A stretch of DNA of 64,000 nucleotides from Adineta steineri (GCA_905250115.1 CAJNOI010000193.1:28619-92618); one strand, 5' to 3'. Shown: positions 22,761-34,079, counted from the stretch's first letter. Program-made: numbers and translations. The notes: generated by a model not told the origin, from the sequence alone.

Positions 22761-25100
22761 CTAAACTGTGTTGTTCTTTTTACATGTGACTGATACACTT
22801 TTACCAAGTAATTGATTGTTACCAGGTAAAGGAATTAATACTCGTGTACCACTTTGTAAATCCCAATGATTGCTATTTGTACATTCATGTGATACAATAC
22901 TAGATCGATTGACATGGACGATAAATGTACCTATTGCTATTGTAGGATGTGCTGCTGTAATCGTAAAACTATTGGAATTTTCACTAAATAAAATAGCACC
23001 TGGTTGTTCCATATAAATACTTAATGACATACTACTACAATTATAATATGCAATACTACTATTAGTAAAACCTTTATCAAACAACAAAACTGAAGCCCGT
23101 TGAAGAAATGGATCACAAGTACCATGAAGATATAATGGTTCATCATTCTTAGTTTGCAAATATGTTAAAGCATGTGCATTATTTCCTATAGACAAATAAC
23201 GTTCCCACAATCTTGACATATCCTCTACAGTTACATTAGGCATAATCATGTATCGATAATGCAGTGGTTTAATTGTGGGTCCTCTACCATGTATGATAAT
23301 AGCTGTAAGTAAACGTCCTACCATTTCAAAATTCCATGGACCCAATTGATTAACATTACCAGATTTATTACGACAGTCAATAATGAGTGTTTCATATTCT
23401 TCTAAAACTGACCATGCTGTACCATCTGCATGAAACCATAATATACGTGGTTGATTATATGAAAATGAGTAAACACCATCGGGCAATACCATTCTTGTTC
23501 CATTACTCCATTGTAAAGTTAATGTACCACTTATCGTATTAGCTGCAGGTAATAATCTACTAACTAGAGCTGTTTGTAATAATGCAGTAGTATTATCTTC
23601 AATACCATTGGCTAATGCTATGATATAGGTATCATAAAAATGCCATGTACGTTTAGCCGTCAAATTATGTGTTAAAGTATCCATTATTGCTGCCCCATAC
23701 ATCGAATCACTAACACCACCAACAAATGTTGTATTTAACATAGGAAGTGCGCCTCTTTCACAATGATTTAATGGTGTATCAGCTTCAACTGTAATACCAT
23801 TAATAGCTTGCCAATCAAGTAAAGCAAATATATTTTCATATTCTTCACCACCACCATATTGAGCATCACGAGTATACAGATTCAGTACACCATCACCTAT
23901 ATGTTCACCTTTTAAATTTTCATTATTATCACATTCAGATGCAATTACTCGAGCAGAATGCATCTTTAAAGCAGCTGTCCAATTAACTCTTCGATGTACT
24001 TGAAAATCACTCGTATAAAAATGACGATTACCTATTAGGGGTGTTGCATCATGACGATGTTCAAGTCGATCAGCATAATCACACAATGCGATAGCAGTAG
24101 AATTATCAGTCATATCCATGGCTAATTCACGTAACTGATCCGATGGAAATAAATGTGTATACCAAACATGAACTCCACGATCTATGACACGTCCAATAAG
24201 AGCCCATGTCCAAACACTTCCCATAGTAAACCATGCATCACTTCGAGTTAAAAAACGACCAAAAGTTTCAATACGATCTTTAGCCAAAGCATATTGTGTA
24301 CCACGTGTTGCCATATGAAAATGTAAAATATTTGTAGCCCAAGCATCACCATATGCTGCAGGAAGTAATTGTGAACCATGAAAATGATATGACCAATCAC
24401 TTTGTATACCCATAGTTGAAAGATTTTGTATTTGTACAGTTTGCCACATGAGCTCGAAACCTTGTTCAACTGCTGAATAATTTGATGTAGCAAGTCCACG
24501 ATATAATTGAATTTGTAATTCCCAAACTAAATTCGCACCACCTCCCCAATCTTTGATCCACCAATTTGCACGATAAGACATATTAACAATTGCATCAATT
24601 TCATATTTAGTCATTCGTTCTACACCTAACATCAACATTATACCTGTAGCAATTAATGGATCTTGAATATAATTCCACCACCAATTTGGATTTTGCCAGT
24701 CTTGTTCGATCCATACTTTTAAAGCACAATGGATGCCTAATGATAATTTCGTATTGTTTATTAACCCACCAGGAGCTGTCAATGCTGAAGTCATCGTTGC
24801 GATACGAAACATATGTAAAACTGGATCCCAGTTTTCTGGACCACGTGTAGTATAATTTAGATCAGGCCATTGACAAGTATCGAAATTCAATGTACTTAAA
24901 TTAGCCATGGCTTGTGTTATAACAGAGGATAATTGATCTGGTGAAGGCCACAACATTATTTTTCGAACATTTTCACGTACAATACTCAAATCATCATTTG
25001 TTTGTGCCGCCATAGTAAAGGTAATAAAAAGTATTATTGTCAAGAAAAATAATGAACATCGTGGACTAATTGAATCAGTGTATAACTTGTATTTAGTCAT
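22761..25100 (-). CDS. Secreted polysaccharide lyase family 8 (hyaluronate/chondroitin/xanthan lyase-like), 779 aa, intronless
   Basis: One open frame of 779 residues. A hydrophobic segment at about 16-32 (CSLFFLTIILFITFTM) is a signal peptide or anchor. An all-alpha toroid region follows, with the PL8-typical NWWIKDWGGGANLVWE (Asn190), DWSYHFHGSQLLPAAYGD (His241, Tyr250) and GVHVWYTH. The His-Tyr spacing of nine residues matches characterised bacterial PL8 lyases, which cleave uronic-acid-containing polysaccharides by beta-elimination. A beta-sandwich C-terminal half follows, with many N-glycosylation sites (NxT/S). The substrate cannot be assigned. The absence of introns over 2.3 kb, together with a family mostly known from bacteria and fungi, suggests horizontal acquisition. 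The frame is intact and the glycosylation sites suggest a secreted eukaryotic product. It may serve feeding on extracellular polysaccharides. Confidence 0.85.
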   Translation of the reverse strand: MTKYKLYTDSISPRCSLFFLTIILFITFTMAAQTNDDLSIVRENVRKIMLWPSPDQLSSVITQAMANLSTLNFDTCQWPDLNYTTRGPENWDPVLHMFRIATMTSALTAPGGLINNTKLSLGIHCALKVWIEQDWQNPNWWWNYIQDPLIATGIMLMLGVERMTKYEIDAIVNMSYRANWWIKDWGGGANLVWELQIQLYRGLATSNYSAVEQGFELMWQTVQIQNLSTMGIQSDWSYHFHGSQLLPAAYGDAWATNILHFHMATRGTQYALAKDRIETFGRFLTRSDAWFTMGSVWTWALIGRVIDRGVHVWYTHLFPSDQLRELAMDMTDNSTAIALCDYADRLEHRHDATPLIGNRHFYTSDFQVHRRVNWTAALKMHSARVIASECDNNENLKGEHIGDGVLNLYTRDAQYGGGEEYENIFALLDWQAINGITVEADTPLNHCERGALPMLNTTFVGGVSDSMYGAAIMDTLTHNLTAKRTWHFYDTYIIALANGIEDNTTALLQTALVSRLLPAANTISGTLTLQWSNGTRMVLPDGVYSFSYNQPRILWFHADGTAWSVLEEYETLIIDCRNKSGNVNQLGPWNFEMVGRLLTAIIIHGRGPTIKPLHYRYMIMPNVTVEDMSRLWERYLSIGNNAHALTYLQTKNDEPLYLHGTCDPFLQRASVLLFDKGFTNSSIAYYNCSSMSLSIYMEQPGAILFSENSNSFTITAAHPTIAIGTFIVHVNRSSIVSHECTNSNHWDLQSGTRVLIPLPGNNQLLGKSVSVTCKKNNTV

Positions 25101-26187
25101 AATTATCTTTAATATTACATAAGTTATAAAATACAGGAAAGTATGTTTATCTGTAAGACAAATGGTATTAATATAGATATTTCTACTAGAATATAATTAT
25201 TTATACAGTAAATTGACAAACGTAGTTTTTGTGAGGATCTCCTTTTTTCAGGATATAACCGTGGCTGAAATACTAAATCAAGGACCTTAGTCTCCTAACC
25301 CTTGAGAAACTCATAATGAAAAAGCCTACCATATCTTGAAGATATAAATAATGGAAGATGAGGATAAATATAATAGTCTTATTGATGACAGTCGATAAGA
25401 TATGACAAAAGTAACAATGAAGATATAACACAGGAGGAGAGAGAAACAACAATAACGACTGAATAAAACATAGAAAAAGAAAAAAGAAATGACGCAATAA
25501 TAGAAAAGAAAGAAAATCTCATGATGAGCAATATAAATATATATATACGTTAGCGTCATGAAGTCCTATTCATAGACGCTAAAAGTTTTCACCACTTTCT
25601 TTTAAATATTTCATCTACTGACATATCTATACTACGATTTTGTTATCAACAAACACTCCTTCCATTGATAACAATATAATTCTAAATAAATTCTTCGTTT
25701 CTACTATGAATTACATTATGACATTTAGTTCTCAGCATACATAAAACTTGATTATTCAGTGAGGATAGATTTACATATTAACTCTGATTTTCTATCAAAA
25801 AATATTATAATGTCCGTGGACACTTTCTGTCAACTTTTGAAAGAACAGTATTATAATTTACTTCATTAATAACGAGTATGTATTTTATAATATACAAAGC
25901 TATTTTCAAATTTAGTTTAACAAGTTGAAATAAAACAGAATTATTTTATATTCAGAATTCTCATCATAAAAAAGAAAAGAAGTCAACATAACAGCCTTTT
26001 TTTGTGCCACGTGTTAATCACCGAGAGACAGAAAGAAAAGAGTACACAGATAAAAAAAAAAGTGAGTTTTTTTTTCTTCTCATCGTTGACCTTTCTGTTG
26101 GATGTATTTTAATACTTTATTTTAGTATAAGAACAGCATAATATACAATATTAAAATTTATTTAATTATCAATAGAATTATTATGAT
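25101..26187. other. Divergent intergenic region
   Basis: About 1.1 kb between the minus-strand lyase and the plus-strand fucosyltransferase, presumably with both promoters. Open frames on the minus strand near 25273-25559 are F/L/Y-biased and unsupported. No repeat or element is recognised. Confidence 0.35.
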
Positions 26188-27611
26188 ATGTTTACCTTTT
26201 ATAATTTAAAAAAGAAATTAAAATCGTTTCGAATTAAAACTTTTTTCATTTTAATATTAATTATTTATATTATCTATATTTTTCGTGAACAATTATTCAT
26301 AAATTCTCCATGTTCACATCTATATAATATTAATTCATTTTCAACATGCGCTTTATCAAAGAATATTTGTAATATAACAATATTGTTCGATTCTTACATT
26401 GCCTATCGCAATTGTGTTATTAAATACTCATCTACTCAATCTGATTACGTAATATTTGACGCAGTGAATGGTTTAGGTAATCGTATTCTTGGTTTAATAT
26501 CTGTTACGACTTATGCTCTTATAACTAATCGAGTTCTATTAATTAATTGGCAGCCAGGTGATAATCATCCAGTTTATTTTGATGATCTTTTTTTACCTTT
26601 ATCATCATTCGAAAAGAAAATTCCATATCAATATTCATTATCTCGATTAACGAGTCTTATTAAAAATCGATGGATAAATGATATTGAATTGAATAGATAT
26701 AATAGTAAAATACCACAAGATTGGGCTTTTTATTTCGATCGAGAGATTTTATGTAATAAAAAACTATATAATCAATCATGGTTTCAAAAAATTGGATTTT
26801 ATATTTTAAATTTATTTCATCGTCATGTTAAATGGATTCGAACTGATCAATATTTTATACCATTATTAACACGAAATGAACAAATGAGACAAAATTTTGT
26901 AAAAATTTTTCAAAATGGACAAGTTTTTGTTGAATTAGCAAGAAGATTATTAAAACCAGTATCGAAAGTAAATTTAATTATTGAAGATTTTCAAAAACAA
27001 TATAATTTTGAAAAGAAAAATATAACAATTGGAGTTCATATGCGTAGTTGGTCATCAAATATGATCGAATATATTGAACCATTTCAAAAATGTATTGAAC
27101 ATGTTATACAAAATGTCACTAGGTAAATTATTGAAATAAAATCTTAAATGAAAAGAATTTTTGTATTTATAGATCGAGCAAAGAAGAGATGAAAATTTAT
27201 TTATATATTATTTCAAATACTCCGCAACGTCGTCAAAAATTAGAAAATCAATTATCAAAAATGTATAAAAATTTAGAAATATTAAAAGCATTCGAACCTC
27301 CAAAAAATTCTAATGTTGTAGAAAAAATGCAATATACTTTAGCAGAATTACTTATATTATCAAAAATGCATCATTTAATCATTACATCAAAATCAACATT
27401 TGGTATGGTTGCTCAAGGTCTAGCAGGTAAAGGTGCTTGGATAGTAAGACAAGGTGCGATAAACGAAGGACAATCGATTAAATCAAATCTTTGTCAATGG
27501 GAATCGACTAGTGAACCAGAATATCAAATCAAAGGTTCATTTCGAGATAATGATAGTTGTTCTCAACATGGTACATTCTTACCAAGTATTGGAGAAAGAA
27601 CTATTCTATAA
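26188..27611 (+). CDS. GT37-like (xyloglucan-type) fucosyltransferase, type II membrane protein, 457 aa
   Basis: Exons 26188-27122 and 27173-27611 join in frame; the 50-bp intron is GT-AG. The N-terminus is a short basic tail and a signal anchor (residues about 17-32), the usual Golgi glycosyltransferase topology. GLGNR at 95-99, within DAVNGLGNRILGLIS, resembles the nucleotide-sugar motif of GDP-fucose transferases. IGVHMRSW (about 282-288) matches the HxR motif, and TSKSTFGMVAQGL (about 383-395) matches the conserved C-terminal motif of plant-type GT37 enzymes. The likely reaction is transfer of fucose from GDP-fucose to a glycan; the acceptor is unknown. GT37 is best known from plants, so its presence in an animal is notable, but related genes are recalled from bdelloids. 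Other fucosyltransferase families with the same motifs remain possible. Confidence 0.72.
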
Positions 27612-28010
27612 CTTTAATCGGTAAAAATAATGTACCATAAACTGTCTTCTATGTATAGTTGTTATGTCATTTTCAAATATTTTTTATACATTACAGTATT
27701 TGTCAAAGCACAACTATGACACTATTTGAATAAATTGTATATAGAATATATTTTCAGCTAACAGCCTTTTAGAAGTTTGCGTTGGCGCATTTTGTATATC
27801 CATCTGTTGCCAATGTATATGAGAATATAAAACACTTTTTTCTTTAAGTGTCATAATTGTCGTATTTCCTCTTTCGTCACTCAAAAAGAAAAAAGTAATA
27901 CGATATGGTGTATGTCATCATCATATTCTCATCTACAGCCTTCATCAATAGACGATTGTGTTGTAATACAATAAGACTTTGTGAAGAAAGGAAAGAAAAA
28001 AGAACAGCCT
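27612..28010. other. Intergenic spacer
   Basis: About 400 bp, AT-rich, carrying the fucosyltransferase 3' end. I see nothing else. The 61-residue forward frame from 27981 reads antisense through the tRNA and is not a gene. Confidence 0.4.
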
Positions 28011-28082
28011 AGGGGGCACCCGGGATTGAACCAGGGACCTCTCGATCTGCAGTCGAATGCTCTACCACTGAGCTATACCCCC
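28011..28082 (-). tRNA. tRNA-Cys (anticodon GCA)
   Basis: On the minus strand a 72-nt cloverleaf is complete. The acceptor stem is GGGGGTA paired with TGCCCCC, with discriminator T. The D arm is GCTCAGTGGTAGAGC, the anticodon arm has loop CTGCAGA (GCA), and the T arm has TTCAATC. A-box (TAGCTCAGTGG) and B-box (GGTTCAATCC) are intact, so it should be transcribed by RNA polymerase III. There is no intron. Confidence 0.97.
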
Positions 28083-28364
28083 CATGCCATGAAATATTTC
28101 GTTGGACAAGTCATTTTACAATTTTACATGACTTTTTCACATGTAAATGGAATTATTCGACAATGAAGAATGAAAAAAATTCTCATCGTTACATGTATAC
28201 ATCAGAATAGAACGATACATGTTTATTGAACAACAAAGAAAACGTACGAGTTCAATTTTATTATACCTACAGACTATTATAAAAAAATCATCAATATAAT
28301 GAAGAAAAATGATATATTAATTTTTAAATTTAAGAGTAGATGTAAGAAAAAATCTAAATTTATT

Positions 28365-29501
28365 TTAATTATCCGTTAATCTATTGTGTTTTTTCAAAAT
28401 TTCACGAATTCGTTCATGTGGTATAGCATAAACTTTATTTCCATATATTCCTTCCATAGTTTTTGCTGATATCATTGCATTTAAAATAGCTTCTTCAGTA
28501 GCTTGAGCGACACTGTCGAATAGAGGAGTCATTTGTTCATTAGGTAACATTTCTAATTGTACTACTCCTGTTTGTTTTCCCATTGCTTGATGATTAGCTG
28601 TTGAGAATGCAACAAAAATATCACCTGAACCATTTCCACCTCGTGCTCCAACTAATCCCATTCCAATTGGTACACGACGAGCAAGTCTTTTTAATTGATG
28701 TGGTAAAAGAGGTGCATCGGTAGCAACAACTACAATTATTGATCCTGTTTCGTCAAGTTTTTCAATATTTTTTGCATGAACAGGTAAAAGTTCATCTAAC
28801 ATTTCTTCACCTATCGGAATACCAGCAATAGTTAATTGATGTCTAAATCCATAGTTAGATTGAACGAGAACACCGACTGTATAATCACCACATATACGAG
28901 ATGATGTACCTATACCACCTTTAAATTTATGTGTAACCATACCTGTTCCTCCACCAACATTTCCTTCATCAACATCACCTGAAGTTGCTGAATTGATTGC
29001 ATCAAAAACATGTTCTCGTTGAACATGAAATCCATTTATATCATTAAGAACTCCATCCCATGTTTCAGCAACAACTGGTAAACTTAATGAACTATAATTA
29101 CAATCGAAGAGACCCGATCCTTTGGCTTGTTGTTGAAACCATTGAATAGCTGTATCTCGAACTATTCCAACACTATGTGTATTCGTTATTGCAATGAGTG
29201 GTCCAAGAAAACCTGATTCTTCTAGCCAAGTTGTTCCAGTCATTTCTCCATTTCCATTTAATGAATACCAACCTCCAAATAAATTCTGATGTTCTAGATT
29301 ACCGACAATATTTTTTCCTCTTGGAAGTACAACTGTAACACCTGTTCGAACACAATTTTGTTTCGTTGATGATGATTTTGAATCGTCAATTATTGTTCGA
29401 TGTCCTACTTCAACACCATGAACATCAGTTATTGAATTGAAAGCACCCGGAGTTCCTTTAAAAGGAATACCAATATTTCGAGCACGTATTCTTGTGGACA
29501 T
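28365..29501 (-). CDS. DmpA-type aminopeptidase (peptidase family S58, P1), 378 aa, intronless
   Basis: A full-length S58/DmpA-family protein of typical length. Family members are N-terminal nucleophile-type hydrolases made as a precursor that self-cleaves at a Gly-Ser bond. Here the site is GGNGSGDIF, with predicted cleavage Gly291-Ser292 and Ser292 as nucleophile. The N-terminal ITDVHGVEVGH and the NTHSVGIVRD, GNVGGGTGM and TDAPLLPHQLKRLARR blocks are all characteristic. Known members release N-terminal D- or L-residues or beta-amino acids; substrate preference cannot be read from sequence. There is no signal peptide, so it is probably cytosolic. The family is mainly bacterial and fungal, and the gene lacks introns, suggesting horizontal transfer. 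Confidence 0.88.
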   Translation of the reverse strand: MSTRIRARNIGIPFKGTPGAFNSITDVHGVEVGHRTIIDDSKSSSTKQNCVRTGVTVVLPRGKNIVGNLEHQNLFGGWYSLNGNGEMTGTTWLEESGFLGPLIAITNTHSVGIVRDTAIQWFQQQAKGSGLFDCNYSSLSLPVVAETWDGVLNDINGFHVQREHVFDAINSATSGDVDEGNVGGGTGMVTHKFKGGIGTSSRICGDYTVGVLVQSNYGFRHQLTIAGIPIGEEMLDELLPVHAKNIEKLDETGSIIVVVATDAPLLPHQLKRLARRVPIGMGLVGARGGNGSGDIFVAFSTANHQAMGKQTGVVQLEMLPNEQMTPLFDSVAQATEEAILNAMISAKTMEGIYGNKVYAIPHERIREILKKHNRLTDN

Positions 29502-30900
29502 TGTTATTCTTCAATTCTCTATATGCAAAAAACAAATCTTATAGATTAATATATTCTTATCTATTTTCAATTTGTTATGTAATTTTATACTTTTTATCAA
29601 TTCAAAGGTCTATCACCGAGTTAAATAGTTATTTAAAACCGATTTTATACAAGAATTTGAAGTCTTGATAATATCAATCAATAAATATAGACACTCATCA
29701 TATTAATAAAAAATTAATATCATACTTATTTTTTCTAATATAGATCAAGCCTTATAGCCTATCCTAATTAATCGAACGATAAAATAATACTTACAGGTAT
29801 TTTTTCGAGAATGATGAATCATTATTAGATGTTTATCTAATAGAAAATTTATAGGAATGAGTGAGCTGAAAATCGAAACAAGTCAACCAGAGGCGTACCG
29901 AGGTGCCGAGAGCAGAACAGGAGGTCGTCACGCCCCTGAAACTAATCATTAAAAAATACGAGACTATTCCGCAAAACGAAATTCTAATGAAAGACCTATT
30001 TCAACTCACAGTTCATTTATTCTTATAAGCTACAGGCCTTGGATCAACGAAAATGTCGAAGAAAACAAACAACAGAAATAGTAAAATTAGAGAACATTTG
30101 TCTCATAGAAATATCGCTCTTAATAAAAAAAATGCTCGAAGCTAATTTCATAGCTAGACTATTGATTTGAAAACACTTACTAAGAAAAATTGGTGTTGAA
30201 TGATTAGTTCTGGTTATGCGAATACTGATGATGACAAAATTATCTATTAAAAAAAACAAATTTCAAGATTAACTGAGTACAAAAAAGATGAATTTTCACA
30301 ATCAAAGAGAAAGGCAGTAGTGGTGAGAAGTGATACAAAAAAATGCTTCTTTAGATATACGAACTTTGATATGTTGATCAAATAACAGAGAAGTAGTTTG
30401 TGGCTAGATAAATTATCAAAATTCTTGTACATATGTTATTAAATAATTTTTCTTAGAGATACTATTAAATTTATTAGTTTGTTTAGATATGAAAACAAAA
30501 TCTAGATCATCGATTCGCTCACAAAAAAATGAAACTCTGTTAAAATACTCATATATAACAAACATAGAGAATAAAAAATGTAAATATTTCAAGTGAAATA
30601 AGTAGATAAATTAAAGAGTAACGCTTAAATTTTATTCATACATTGAAAGATTTGTGACTGATCGACGAATATCATTTAATAAAATTACCATATATAACAT
30701 ATATGAACCTCTACGTATCAAAAGAAAAAGAGTTAATTTTTTTTGAGTATCTATGTATGTTACCTTCTCTCTCATCCTTTCTCTAAAATACAGAACGAAA
30801 GGGTAAAATATTGCTTCTCTCTGATTGCTTGTTCAGTCAAGTGTAACTATTCAATTGTCGTTTTTTCTACTGTTGCCATTTGTATAAAACAAGAGAAAAA
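29502..30900. other. Divergent intergenic region
   Basis: About 1.4 kb between the peptidase gene and the plus-strand SR gene. A GC-richer patch at 29888-29938 starts CAGAGGCGTACC and ends CACGCCCCTG, reminiscent of hAT MITE ends but without a target duplication. The remainder is AT-rich. Short frames on both strands are unsupported. The SR gene promoter should lie close to 30900. Confidence 0.4.
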
Positions 30901-31854
30901 ATGTCGTCAAGAAATTTATATCTTGGTAATATTCATCCAGAAACACAAACACATGAACTAAGAGATATTTTTAAACAATATGGAGAACTTGAACGATGTG
31001 AAGTGAGATTTGGTGGTCCAAGTAAGAGAGAAAAATGTATATATATTGTATTTCAATTGAATTCTTTTCTAGCATATACTGTAGCATTTGGTTTTGTATC
31101 TTATTATTCCATCGTTCATGCTGAGGTATTATACATTACTTAGATTCTTCTTCATTATCGATTAATTGAGAATAATTGGTAATTTCAACGAATTAAATCG
31201 ATTTATATACATATATATTATGTTTATTTCGATAAATGATCTGTTATTCCTTATTTATTTTGTATCATTAACAATCAGTAAAAAATGTAATCTCTTCCTT
31301 CTTTACATTCCATGATATACACTATCCGATTTATTCGTTAGTCAATACTTTTCTAATAGTTTAAATCTTGTTTTAGCTTGCTCAACGAAGTGAACATGGT
31401 CGTATTCATCGTGGTCGTTCATTAGTTGTTGAATTCACAAAAACAACACCAGGTCAAAATGTCAGTCGAAATCGACGTGCATTATCAAATGGACGTGTAA
31501 GTTCATTTATCTATTGATCTAAATATTTTTCGAAAAAAAAAAATCTCTAGTCGAAAAATAGAAATACTGATGGACGAAATCGATTAACACATAGTCGTCA
31601 TGATTCATATAGTGGATTTCGACGATCACGTTCATCATCTGGTGATCGACGGTCATCAAGGTAATTTTTCAATTCAATCGTTTTTAGATTATTCTTTTCT
31701 AATTCTAAGACATCGAGGTACTAATAATGATCGTCATCGAAAACGAGATCGTTCTCGATCACCACACGATCGTCGATCAAATTCAAAACGATATCATTCA
31801 TCTCCAAATAATGATAGAAGTCGTTCATCATATTCATATAAAGATAGAAAATAG
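30901..31854 (+). CDS. SR-family splicing factor: RRM plus RS domain, 178 aa, five exons
   Basis: Exons 30901-31021, 31085-31125, 31377-31496, 31551-31660 and 31710-31854 join in frame to 178 residues. The RRM (about 1-80) has RNP2 as NLYLGNI and RNP1 degenerate as AFGFVSY. It is followed by an arginine/serine region (RRSRSSSGDRRSSR, RDRSRSPHDRR) that ends YSYKDRK. This is the layout of small SR proteins (SRSF3/SRSF7 type), which bind exonic enhancers and recruit spliceosome components in the nucleus. RNP1 lacks the usual second aromatic, and the linker HGRIHRGRSLVVEF closes the RRM with a recognisable final strand. The exact orthologue is not decided. Intron 2 (about 250 bp) is longer than its neighbours; such introns often carry poison exons in SR genes, but none is evident. 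Confidence 0.85.
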
Positions 31855-32251
31855 TAAAAGATTACTAATGATAATTTAGTTCAATATAATAAAACATGCT
31901 CATTTTTTGTTGATTTTTAATCTCTTTTTATACATATAATTCCTTTCTTCAGAAAAAGTAAAATATGATTGATTGTATTATTTTAATAAAATAATAAGTT
32001 TTATTCTTTATGACAAAGGATACGTATTGTTTGTTAACTTGCCATGAAGAATTGCAAGAAAAAAATATGATTTGTTTATTCCTTATAGCTCGAATCAAAT
32101 CAGCTATTGACAATGACAATATGAATTTGAAATTAAAAACAGTTTATATTTCATTCAGAAAAAAAAAGTTTGTTTTTTTTGGGATAGGATTGACTAAATT
32201 TTTCTATATGTTCTTAATAATCCAAAATAAAAAAATAAATATTGAAACAAA
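31855..32251. other. Convergent 3' intergenic spacer
   Basis: 397 bp between the SR gene and the SLC25A46 gene, whose 3' ends face each other. It includes AATAAA signals on both strands. The open plus-strand frame beginning at 32010 runs into the antisense of SLC25A46 and is not called. Confidence 0.45.
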
Positions 32252-34079
32252 CTACCATTGTCCACTTTCAGTAGTAATTGTAGTTGTTGGTTCATGTCTC
32301 CATGTTGGTCTTGTTGTTGTTGCTGTCGTTGTTGTTACAGAAGGAGAAGTTGGTATAGCTGGTTTATTATCAATAACAAATTTTTTTGCAACACCATGTG
32401 CCAATAACATTCCACCGTATAATAATGAAAATTTAAGTAAAACACATCCAATACCTTTATATAAACCAGAACTTCCTTCTGTTTCTTCAATTGATTTAAA
32501 ACAAGACCAAAAATCTGTATAATAAATCGATGAATTAATAGGTAATACACCAACACCAGTATCTGTATTATCAATAATAGCACGAACACCTTGTACATGA
32601 AGACGATGTACAATTGTTTCAACAGGATAAAATAAAACTTGTCCAAAAAATCCAGCAGCTATTCGAGCAATTAATGATGCATAAGTTGTTTCAAATAGAA
32701 GAACATTTTCTTCGGTTTCATAATCATCATCCATTGATAACTAAAAGAAAAGAGAATAAAAAAATGAATTTTTTTATTATTTGAAATTAACCTGAGCAGT
32801 ACGTCTTTGTTTTCTTTTTCGATATCGATCAGCTTCTTGTATTGCATTTAATGTTGGTAATATAATTTTATATAAAATTTTCTCACATATAAATCGTCCA
32901 GTCATAAGACCAACAGCTGGTATAAGAATTTGCCATATTGGTAACATTTTACTTCGACCACCTGTGATTGTTGATGAATAAGGAACAAAACGTATAAGTG
33001 TATCACGTATACCATCAAGTAAATTTCCATCTGATGCACTTACACTTTGAACTGATTCAATAAGCATTATATAATAAATTGGTGAAACGATTAAATAAGC
33101 AGTTCTATAAATAGAATAAGATTTTAAAGACATTTCAAAGAAAGAAGTAACGTTCATCCGAAGACTCACTTAGCTCTTTCTCGTAGAAATGCATCCTACT
33201 CACGATTACTGAAAAAGCAATTGAAAATCGTTAAAAATAGGTTTTCGATGTTTTTTGACCTTTCACCCACAGTTACTCACCCACCTCATCATGGTCACCC
33301 AGCAGACCCCAGACTCAACCTCCCCACATCGAAAAACCTCTAGAAATGTCTTTTCCAGAAAATTGGTTTTCGATGTTTTTTTGACCCTGCGGACACACAA
33401 GCAACCAAGCAATCAGACAATTTATATTTACTGGACTCTTCTCTACGAGAAAGAGAATAAATCTAAACATACGTTCGAACAGCTATATTTCGAATAACTC
33501 GACGAAGTTGTTGTGTTCGATTATGTTTACTTCTAAAAGAAATGAAAACCAACATTTTTTTTGAAACAATTTAATAAATATTTACTTTTTTACTGGAATT
33601 AAATCTTGAAGAAAATTATCTGTTGCTACGACTAAACCATTATATGCAAGAGAAGTAAGAACACCTTTCCAAAGTGCAGCTGGACCTTGTGATGAGATTT
33701 TAAATAGAACAGGGAACACACTAACTGGAGATAAATGATATTTAACAGCTTCATTATTTACCTAAACAAAACAAAAAAAATTATCAATAAATTTTAAAGA
33801 AATATTTTTCCCACTTGAATTTGTCGTCTTAGGACATCGAATGGATAAAGTAACACATGTTCGGAAAAAAGACTAAAGAAAAAGAAATGAATTACTCATG
33901 ATTAACATTATATATATTTACCTAGCCATTTTGAGACCAGCTGCATAATTACTGGCAGCTTGTTTTGAATCTGTTAAGAAAATATGTCGATAATAGAATC
34001 AAAAATAAAGAAGTTTACTTGAATTAGCTGATCGACTGACAACATCAGGATAATGTAGTGCCGATGGCGTTGGATTCAT
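32252..34079 (-). CDS. SLC25A46: SLC25A46-like mitochondrial outer-membrane carrier protein, 401 aa, seven exons
   Basis: Exons 34019-34079, 33922-33970, 33815-33872, 33586-33761, 33473-33532, 32792-33104 and 32252-32740 join in frame to 401 residues (human 418). Recognition rests on LLYPFDVLRRQIQV, QGPAALWKGVLTSLAYNG and the C-terminal FYPVETIVHRLHVQG, followed by IIDNTDTGVGVLPIN. These are degenerate carrier signatures typical of SLC25A46/Ugo1, which work in mitochondrial fusion, cristae organisation and lipid transfer rather than solute transport. The C-terminus carries a T-rich tail. Intron 5 (33105-33472) contains copy B of the dispersed repeat. The neighbouring genes NFU1 and OSCP are also mitochondrial. 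Confidence 0.9.
33146..33460 (-). repeat. Dispersed ~310-bp intronic repeat, copy B (in SLC25A46 intron)
   Basis: Read on the minus strand it begins ATTCTCTTTCTCGTAGAGAA and ends TCTTCGGATGAACGTTACTT. The internal GTCAAAAAAACATCGAAAAC repeat and the CATCGAAAACC arms match copies A and C closely. It occupies 315 of the 368 bp of the intron, leaving about 53 bp, an ordinary intron length for this genome. Orientation is the same as the host gene. Confidence 0.88.

Noticed and set aside
27981..28166. 61-residue plus-strand frame
   Set aside because: It is antisense to the tRNA-Cys gene.
29888..29938. Possible tiny hAT MITE (CAGAGGCGTACC ... CACGCCCCTG)
   Set aside because: Only 51 bp, and the flanks (AAGTCAAC, AAACTAAT) do not form a duplication; at most a decayed remnant.
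32010..32522. 170-residue plus-strand frame
   Set aside because: It runs antisense through the last SLC25A46 exon and is rich in V/G from complementary codons.
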